A stretch of 64,000 nt of DNA. Origin: Phaeacidiphilus oryzae TH49. GTDB lineage: Bacteria; Actinomycetota; Actinomycetes; Streptomycetales; Streptomycetaceae. Below, piece after piece: positions 59,026-64,000 of this stretch (within the stretch, counting starts at the first letter, position 1; every line of letters begins with the position of its first letter). The DNA lies in assembly GCF_000744815.1 (NCBI RefSeq), contig NZ_JQMQ01000005.1, positions 6,343,801 through 6,407,800 on the forward strand, given 5' to 3'. The notes beneath the pieces are model-generated. The model saw only the letters and a program-made list of their open reading frames with translations, was not told the origin of the DNA and did no database searches. The position numbers were made by a program, and so were the translations under genes.

Positions 59026-59471
59026 GCGGGCACCCCGTCCTCTGTGGTCGTCGGGCGGAAGACGGGGACCGCTACGGCCTCCTCGCCCTCCCCGCGCTGC
59101 TCGAACTCCACCCGCAGCGGCATGTCCAGCACCAGCCGCTCGGGGTCCGGTGCGACGCCGACCAGGCTCGCCAGCATCCGCGGGCCCTCGGCCAGCCGCA
59201 CGATCGCGATCACGTACGGCGGCTCGAAGCCGGGCGCCGGACGGTGGTTGATCACGTACGAGTCCAGCGTCGCCCGCCCGCTGACCCGCACCCACTCCAG
59301 GGTGTCGGCGGCGCCGAAGGGGGAGTGGGCGCGCGGGTAGAAGACGTACTCCCCGGTCTCCGCCGAGCGCTGGAGCCAGAGCTCCCCGCGGGCGGCGGCC
59401 TCCCAGTACGGGCGGGTGGTGGCGGTCGGCACCGGCACCGGCTTGCCGCGGTGCGGGCCCGCCGGGCTCAT
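59022..59471 (-). CDS. DUF35/OB-fold protein lacking zinc-ribbon cysteines
   Basis: This is a 149-aa OB-fold protein of the DUF35 type, partner of thiolases and aldolases. The usual rubredoxin-like zinc ribbon at the N-terminus (LQRCxxCG...CPxCG) is present in outline but without any cysteine: LWLQRSAETGEYVFYPRAHS. The OB part is normal (LEWVRVSGRATLDSYVINHR, PPYVIAIVRLAEGPRMLASL). The 4-base overlaps with the MaoC gene upstream and the thiolase downstream indicate coupled translation and probably one complex. The loss of zinc ligands is notable. Confidence 0.88.
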   Translation of the reverse strand: MSPAGPHRGKPVPVPTATTRPYWEAAARGELWLQRSAETGEYVFYPRAHSPFGAADTLEWVRVSGRATLDSYVINHRPAPGFEPPYVIAIVRLAEGPRMLASLVGVAPDPERLVLDMPLRVEFEQRGEGEEAVAVPVFRPTTTEDGVPA

Positions 59472-60331
59472 GCGCCGCTCCCGGCGCCGTCGCGCAGCGT
59501 CAGCAGCCCGCGGTCGAGCACCACCGCGCCCTCCGAGTCGGAGGTGCGGAACCAGTGCCGGCCGCCCTCGCTCCACACCTGGACGGTGAGCTTCTCGCCG
59601 GGAAGCACCGGCTTGGTGAAGCGGCCGGTGACGGAGGCGCAGTCGCGCGGGTCGGCGCCGACCGCGCGCAGCAGCACCCGCACGGTGGTCCCGTAGGTGC
59701 ACATCCCGTGGAGGATCGGGCGAGGGAATCCGCCGCGGGCGGCGAAGCCCGGGTCGGAGTGCAGCGGGTTGCGGTCCCCGCTCAACCGGTAGAGCAGCGC
59801 CTGGTCGTGACGGATCGTCACGGCGGTCGCGTGGTCCGGGTCCCGTTCCGGCGGCGCCCAGGGCGGGGAGGGCGTCCGCTCCCCGCCGAAGCCGCCCTCG
59901 CCGCGGATGAAGACCGAGGACTCGGAGGTGAAGAGGGCCTCCCCGGTCTCCGGGTCCTCGGCCGTGGTGGCGGAGGTGACCAGGGCCCCGGAGCCCTTGT
60001 CCTGGATCCCGGTCACCTCGGCCGTGAGCCGGACCCGGCCGGCCACCGGCAGCGGCCGGTGGAGGGTGAGCGCCTGCTCGGCGTGGACCAGCTTGCTGCG
60101 GTCGAAGTCGCCGAGGTCGGTGTGGGGGCCGCGCTGGCCCAGGACGATGGCGTAGGAGGGCAGCACGCGCTGCTCGATCCCGGCGGTGTTCTCGGTGGTC
60201 AGCTCCAGCTCGGCGAGCGGGTCGTCCTGCCCGGCGCCGACGCCCAGGGCGTACAGCAGGGCGTCGGTGGAGGTCCAGGAGACCTCGGTCGGTCCGGCGG
60301 TGCGACCGACGGCGTCCAGATCCAGACTCAT
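59468..60331 (-). CDS. MaoC-type (R)-specific enoyl-CoA hydratase
   Basis: This is a 287-aa double-hotdog hydratase 2 (peroxisomal MFE-2-like). The hydratase signature is YRLSGDRNPLHSDPGFA (Asp/His dyad), followed by GGFPRPILHGMCTYGT. The first hotdog (TDALLYALGVGAGQDDPLAE, VLPSYAIVLGQRGPH) is non-catalytic. The reaction is addition of water to a trans-2-enoyl-CoA. As the first gene of the operon with DUF35 and thiolase it could supply a beta-hydroxyacyl-CoA for retro-aldol or thiolytic cleavage, for example of steroid side chains or branched lipids. Upstream is an AACGATCGTT palindrome. Confidence 0.92.
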   Translation of the reverse strand: MSLDLDAVGRTAGPTEVSWTSTDALLYALGVGAGQDDPLAELELTTENTAGIEQRVLPSYAIVLGQRGPHTDLGDFDRSKLVHAEQALTLHRPLPVAGRVRLTAEVTGIQDKGSGALVTSATTAEDPETGEALFTSESSVFIRGEGGFGGERTPSPPWAPPERDPDHATAVTIRHDQALLYRLSGDRNPLHSDPGFAARGGFPRPILHGMCTYGTTVRVLLRAVGADPRDCASVTGRFTKPVLPGEKLTVQVWSEGGRHWFRTSDSEGAVVLDRGLLTLRDGAGSGA

Positions 60332-60387
60332 GCCGGGGCCCCTTCGTCAATCGTGGTCGTCATGTGGGCGTCATGGTGACGGGCTGA

Positions 60388-60403
60388 CTGAACGATCGTT
60401 AAG
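60388..60403. promoter_or_regulatory. Operator-like palindrome upstream of the MaoC operon
   Basis: AACGATCGTT (60391-60400) is perfect, and one mismatch extends it to 16 bases. It lies 57 bases upstream of the MaoC start. The shape fits TetR-type repressors of acyl-CoA metabolism, but no such regulator is adjacent. Confidence 0.5.
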
Positions 60404-60501
60404 TAACCTGCATGGCAGGCTAAAGCGGCCCCGGCCGGCGCGTCAATCATGCGTACCGGAGCGTTCCGGCCGAGGCCACGCCGGTTGCTACCATCCACTC
60501 C

Positions 60502-61413
60502 ATGTCCGATCGGCCCACCCACCAGGCCCGTCGTCCGCGAGCGCCCGGCCGGTCCGGACCCGCCCGGCCCCGCCTGGTGACCACGCGCAACGCCCAGTTC
60601 CAGACCTGGCAGGCGCTGCTGACCAACCGCCAGAAGCGGCAGCGGCTGGGCCGGTTCCTGATCCAGGGCGTCCGCCCGATCACCGTCGCCGCCGACCAGG
60701 GCTGGCCGCTCGACCAGCTCCTCCACCCGGCCGGCCGGCGGCTCTCCGCCTGGGCCCGCGAGCTCCTCGACCGGCGCCCGGGCGGCGCCGAGCCGATCGC
60801 CGTCGCCCCCGAACTCCTCGCCGAGCTGGGCGAGCGGGACTCCGAAAGCGCCTCCGCCCCCGAGCTGATCGCCGTGGGCGCCGTGCCCCCCGACGATCTG
60901 GGCCGCATCCCCGCCGACCGGCCGGACTTCCTCGGCGTGGTCTTCGACCGGCCGACCCAGCCCGGCAACATCGGCACCCTGATCCGCTCGGCGGACGCCC
61001 TCGGCGCCCACGGCCTGGTCGTCACCGGCCACTCCGCTGACGTCTACGACCCCAAGTCGGTCCGGGCCAGCACGGGTTCGCTCCTCCGGCTGCCCGCGGT
61101 CCGCACCGGCGCGCCGGCGGAGGTCGGCGACTGGGTCCGGGCCCGGCGCGCCGCCGGGGTGCCGCTCCGCATCGTCGGCACCGACGAGGACGGCGACACC
61201 CGCATCGACCGCTGCGACCTCACCGGCCCCGTCCTGCTGGTCGTCGGCAACGAGACGGCCGGGATGAGCCGTGCCTGGCGCGAGCTCTGCGACGAGACCG
61301 TCTCCATCCCCATCGGCGGCGCCGCCAGCTCGCTCAACGCCGCCAACGCCGCCACCCTGGCGCTGTACGAGGCGGCCCGGCAGCGCGGCTTCCCGGGCCA
61401 GGGGGCGGACTGA
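60502..61413 (+). CDS. TrmH/SpoU-family RNA 2'-O-methyltransferase
   Basis: This is a 303-aa SPOUT-fold methyltransferase. The three knot motifs are clear: FDRPTQPGNIGTLIRSADAL (motif 1), LLVVGNETAGMSRAWRELCD (motif 2) and SIPIGGAASSLNAANAATLA (motif 3). The N-terminal domain (NAQFQTWQALLTNRQKRQRL, FLIQGVRPI) resembles the substrate-binding part of rRNA methyltransferases, including resistance-type TsnR relatives. The target could be tRNA or 23S rRNA. ATG 60502 is used. It is divergent from the MaoC operon. Confidence 0.92.
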   Translation: MSDRPTHQARRPRAPGRSGPARPRLVTTRNAQFQTWQALLTNRQKRQRLGRFLIQGVRPITVAADQGWPLDQLLHPAGRRLSAWARELLDRRPGGAEPIAVAPELLAELGERDSESASAPELIAVGAVPPDDLGRIPADRPDFLGVVFDRPTQPGNIGTLIRSADALGAHGLVVTGHSADVYDPKSVRASTGSLLRLPAVRTGAPAEVGDWVRARRAAGVPLRIVGTDEDGDTRIDRCDLTGPVLLVVGNETAGMSRAWRELCDETVSIPIGGAASSLNAANAATLALYEAARQRGFPGQGAD

Positions 61414-61587
61414 CGGCCCGGGACCGGGCGGCGCCGGGCTAAATCGGTTGCCGGGAGGCCGGCGCCGAAGCCACGCTCTGCGCATGACCCTGAAGAGCGT
61501 TGCCCCGCCGCCGTCCCGCCTCGCCCTCGGCGGGCGGAGCCGACAGCAGCGGACCGGCCGGCGGCGGGGGGCGATCCCGGCGCTGCC

Positions 61588-62223
61588 GTGATCGCCGCGC
61601 TGGTCGCGGGGCTGCTGGCCGGGTACGGGATCGCGGTTCCGGTGGGCGCCGTCGGGACGTACCTGGTCGCCCTCACCGTGCGGACCTCGCTGCTGGTCGG
61701 CGCCTGCGCGGCGCTCGGAGTCGCCACCGCGGACGGTGTCTACGCGCTGGTCGCCCAGGCCGGGGGCGCGGCGCTGGCCCGGGGGATCCAGCCCGTGCTG
61801 ACCCCGCTGCGCTGGGCGTCGGCGCTGGTCCTGACCGCCCTCGCGGTGCGGGGCGCGGTCCTGGCGCTGCGCCGGTACCGCCGGCGGGACGCGCCCGTGC
61901 TGGACGGCGGCGGGGCGGCGCTCGGCCCGGCCCGCGCGTACCTCGGGCTGTGGGGTGTCACCATGCTCAACCCGCTGACCGTGGTCTACTTCGTCGCCCT
62001 GGTGCTGGGCGGCCAGGCGGCCCCGGCGGCCGACCGGATGCGGCAGGCCGCCTTCGTGCTGGCCGCGTTCGCCGCCTCGGCGAGCTGGCAACTGCTCCTC
62101 GCGGGCGGCGGCGCGCTGCTCGGACGGACGCTGACCGGGCCGCGCGGGCGGCTGGTGACGGCCCTGTGCTCAAGCCTGGTGATGGCCGTGCTGGCCGGCC
62201 GCCTGCTGCTGGCGAGCCCCTGA
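61588..62223 (+). CDS. LysE/RhtB-family amino acid exporter
   Basis: This is a 211-aa membrane protein with six hydrophobic segments. The N-terminal GYGIAVPVGAVGTYLVAL region corresponds to the LysE/RhtB motif G-x(n)-P-G-P-x (here PVGAVG) and LWGVTMLNPLTVVYFVALVL to the second conserved block (NP). It exports amino acids or similar metabolites; the substrate is unknown. The start appears to be GTG 61588 in a GC-rich context. It lies alone between the RNA methyltransferase and the APH-like kinase. Confidence 0.9.
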   Translation: MIAALVAGLLAGYGIAVPVGAVGTYLVALTVRTSLLVGACAALGVATADGVYALVAQAGGAALARGIQPVLTPLRWASALVLTALAVRGAVLALRRYRRRDAPVLDGGGAALGPARAYLGLWGVTMLNPLTVVYFVALVLGGQAAPAADRMRQAAFVLAAFAASASWQLLLAGGGALLGRTLTGPRGRLVTALCSSLVMAVLAGRLLLASP

Positions 62224-62254
62224 GGCGCGGACCACCCCGGGTCCCCGATGCGGC

Positions 62255-63322
62255 CTACGGGCGCCTGGCCGGGAGCGGTTCGAGGCCCGGCCAGCGGGCG
62301 AGGATCCGCTCGCGCATGGCGGCGGAGAGGACGGCCAGCCGGGCCAGCGGCCCGTCGGCCGGGGCGGTGCGGGCGACCACGCCCAGGCGGTGGGCCAGCC
62401 GCTGGCGGGCGGTGGCCAGGCCCCATTCCCAGTCGCCGCGGGGGAGTCGGGCCAGATGGTCGGCGGTGCCCCTGAGGGCCCTCTCCACCAGGGCGTCGCC
62501 CCGGATCAGCCAGCCCGCGCAGGCGTCCGTGAGGTCGCCGGTCACCTCGGTGCCGGCCGCCGCGCGCCAGGCCGCGCGGTACGCGGACTCGGCCGCGTCG
62601 AGGATCGGCCGGGGCACCGCCATGGAGCCCCAGCAGGTGGGGAAGCCGATCCGGAGATAGGCGAGTTCGACGACGCCGTCGCCGAGCGAGGCCTGCTCGA
62701 AGTCGATGAAGCGGATTCCGGCGGGGGTGTGGAGGTCGTTGCCGGGACAGGGGTCGCCGTGGAGGAGGGCGCCGCCGGGGAGGTCCGCCAGCCGGGACAG
62801 CAGGTCCTCCAGTTCGGTGCGGGCGCCCGGCGGGACGGCGCAGCCGAGGGTGCCGGCCAGGGCGAGGAAGGAGTCGACGTCGGCGCCGGTCGGCCCGGAC
62901 CAGGCGGGAAGCGCGCCGTCCGGGGCGGGGGCGCCGCCGGCGGTGGCCGCGTGCAGCCGGGCCAGCGCCTCCGCGTAGGGGACCACCCAGTCCTCGGCGA
63001 ACTCCCCGCGGTGCTCCAGGTGCTCCAGGACCAGCAGCCGTTCGGAGGGATCGGTGCCGAGCAGCCGCGGTACCACGGGCGGTTCGACCCGGCCCGCGAG
63101 CCGCAGCGCGGCGACCTCGCGGGCGTACCGCTCGGCGGCCTCGGGACCGGTGCCGACCAGCTGCTTCACCACCACCGGCATCCCGGAGAGCTCGGCGTAC
63201 CAGACGCGCGAGCGCGGACTGCTGTCCAGCGGCCGCGGATGGCGCGGGACGCCCAGGCGCTGCCGGAGCTCGTCACCGAACGGGGGGCGGCCGGACGGGA
63301 GGAACGGGAGGGGCGAGGTCAC
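62255..63322 (-). CDS. Aminoglycoside phosphotransferase-fold (APH) family kinase
   Basis: This is a 355-aa kinase of the APH/choline-kinase fold. Nucleotide-binding Lys in MPVVVKQLVGTGPEAAERYA; Brenner motif LLHGDPCPGNDLHTPAGIRF (catalytic Asp, Asn); metal Asp in IRFIDFEQASLGDGVVELAY. Helical C-terminal part: DACAGWLIRGDALVERALRG. Family members phosphorylate antibiotics, choline, homoserine or sugars; the substrate here is unknown and the gene is not in a resistance context. The start GTG 63322 has GAGG eight bases upstream. Confidence 0.88.
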   Translation of the reverse strand: MTSPLPFLPSGRPPFGDELRQRLGVPRHPRPLDSSPRSRVWYAELSGMPVVVKQLVGTGPEAAERYAREVAALRLAGRVEPPVVPRLLGTDPSERLLVLEHLEHRGEFAEDWVVPYAEALARLHAATAGGAPAPDGALPAWSGPTGADVDSFLALAGTLGCAVPPGARTELEDLLSRLADLPGGALLHGDPCPGNDLHTPAGIRFIDFEQASLGDGVVELAYLRIGFPTCWGSMAVPRPILDAAESAYRAAWRAAAGTEVTGDLTDACAGWLIRGDALVERALRGTADHLARLPRGDWEWGLATARQRLAHRLGVVARTAPADGPLARLAVLSAAMRERILARWPGLEPLPARRP

Positions 63323-63404
63323 CGGCGCATCCTCGCAGCCCGGCGCGCGCGGGCACCAGCGAATACCGGGTAGGGGGGCGGCCGGCGGGGGTAGGGTCGC
63401 CGCC

Positions 63405-63902
63405 GTGGTGACTGATACGGGGGCCGGGCGGAAGCCCGGGATGCTCGCGCCGGTGGCGCATCGGGGCTGGTGGATCTTCTGCGGCCTGCTGCTGCAGATC
63501 GCGGGGGTCGGCGGGCCCCTCGTCCATGTGCTGACCAAGGCCAGGCACGAGGACATCGGCGGGGTGGTCTCGGTCGCCACCTTCCGCCTCGCCTGGCACG
63601 AGTCGCTGCACGCCAGGGCCGGCGTCCTGCTGCCGGCGGCCGGGACGGCGGTGTTCGTGGCCGGCTGCGTGCTGCTGGCCAGGCCGTTCGTCGGGCGGAG
63701 GCGGACACTGCTGATCGCGGTGCCGCTGGCCGCGGTGGTCGGGGTGCTGGTGGCGGGGGTGGCCGCGATCGTGGTCGCCCTGGTCGTCGTCGCCTTCGAG
63801 AGCGGCGGCAGCGGGGGCGGCGGCGGAGGAGGCGTCGGCAACCTCGACTTCGACCTCCCGAGCGGCTCCAGGCGCCGCGCCCGCAAGCAGAACGTCGGCT
63901 GA
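63405..63902 (+). CDS. Small membrane protein, function unknown
   Basis: I do not recognise the family of this 165-aa protein. It has three likely helices: GWWIFCGLLLQIAGVGGPLV (~24-45), VLLPAAGTAVFVAGCVLLAR (~78-98) and LLIAVPLAAVVGVLVAGVAA (~107-130). A glycine-rich segment (GGSGGGGGGGVGN) and a basic tail (SGSRRRARKQNVG) follow. The start is GTG 63405 or 63408, with GTAGGG upstream. It is divergent from the APH-like kinase and 32 bases upstream of the isochorismatase-like gene, possibly co-transcribed. Confidence 0.75.
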   Translation: MVTDTGAGRKPGMLAPVAHRGWWIFCGLLLQIAGVGGPLVHVLTKARHEDIGGVVSVATFRLAWHESLHARAGVLLPAAGTAVFVAGCVLLARPFVGRRRTLLIAVPLAAVVGVLVAGVAAIVVALVVVAFESGGSGGGGGGGVGNLDFDLPSGSRRRARKQNVG

Positions 63903-63934
63903 GCCGCCGTACCCGACAGGAAGAGGACCCCGCC

Positions 63935-64000
63935 ATGCCCCACTCGCTGGCCGACCTCGTGGACCCGCCGACGACCGTGCTGCTGACCCAGGAGGTGCAG
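63935..64000 (+). CDS. Cysteine hydrolase (isochorismatase-like), 5' end only
   Basis: ATG 63935 with AGGAAGAGG upstream opens a frame that leaves the window after 22 codons (MPHSLADLVDPPTTVLLTQE...). The TVLLTQE block, where the first catalytic Asp/Glu region of isochorismatase-like hydrolases is normally found, suggests that family. Too little is present to say more. Confidence 0.6.
   Translation, partial: MPHSLADLVDPPTTVLLTQEVQ

Noticed and set aside
62255-63322. APH-fold kinase as an aminoglycoside resistance gene
   Set aside because: Only the general kinase fold is visible, with no substrate-specific motif and no resistance or mobile context.

Overview
This is a very high-GC actinobacterial chromosome segment, most likely from Streptomycetaceae (Streptomyces, Streptacidiphilus or Kitasatospora-like). 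The evidence is the strong G/C third-position bias, frequent GTG/TTG starts, a DUF574-type SAM methyltransferase, mycothiol-dependent maleylpyruvate-isomerase-like proteins, a PAS-LuxR regulator, many twin-arginine secreted hydrolases and a CebR-type cellulose operator. I see no rRNA, tRNA, CRISPR array or intact mobile element.

Layout. 0-7 kb: an organic-acid MFS permease, an LLM-class F420/flavin oxidoreductase, a secreted Ig-like protein divergent from a metallophosphoesterase over a candidate PHO box, and a secreted GH13 alpha-amylase with two starch-binding domains. 7-11.5 kb: an iron-uptake operon (an EfeU-EfeO fusion followed by Tat-exported EfeB) behind an iron box, with a divergent phosphopantetheinyl transferase. 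11.5-21.8 kb: a LacI regulator, a secreted arylsulfotransferase-like protein, an M20D amidohydrolase, small housekeeping enzymes (VOC, two thioesterases, a DHFR-like protein, a PPOX-family protein) and an LCP cell-wall ligase. 21.8-26.8 kb: an ester-hydrolysis island: a secretory lipase, a cytoplasmic carboxylesterase in an operon with a TetR regulator, and a divergent secreted PHA depolymerase. Two near-identical 16-bp palindromes lie just downstream of the two divergent promoters. 26.8-29.4 kb: a decay zone with a truncated tyrosine recombinase, an MFS exporter broken by a one-base shift and a MerR stub fused into a GNAT gene.

29.3-36 kb: GNAT, SnoaL-like, enoyl-reductase-like and NmrA-like proteins, a mycothiol-dependent enzyme, and an SDR-TetR operon with a large operator dyad. 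36.3-47.9 kb: the centrepiece, a five-gene plant-cell-wall operon (GH6, GH48, an unassigned clan GH-A-like protein, GH10 xylanase, GH74 xyloglucanase) behind a perfect CebR box. Its products carry CBM3 or CBM2 modules, and strong hairpins lie after GH6, after the GH-A-like gene and after GH74. 48-56 kb: a small hydrolase, the methyltransferase, a TetR and a PAS-LuxR regulator divergent from a self-sufficient CYP102-type P450-reductase, then a YceI protein and an aldo/keto reductase. 56.4-60.4 kb: a GH64 beta-1,3-glucanase and a MaoC-DUF35-thiolase operon resembling hydratase/retro-aldolase modules. 60.5-64 kb: an RNA methyltransferase, a LysE exporter, an APH-fold kinase, a small membrane protein and the start of an isochorismatase-like hydrolase.

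Main themes are extracellular polymer breakdown (starch, cellulose, xylan, xyloglucan, beta-1,3-glucan, polyester, lipid) under local repressors, plus one patch of gene decay. Functions are inferred from motifs and remembered family features; no database search was run.
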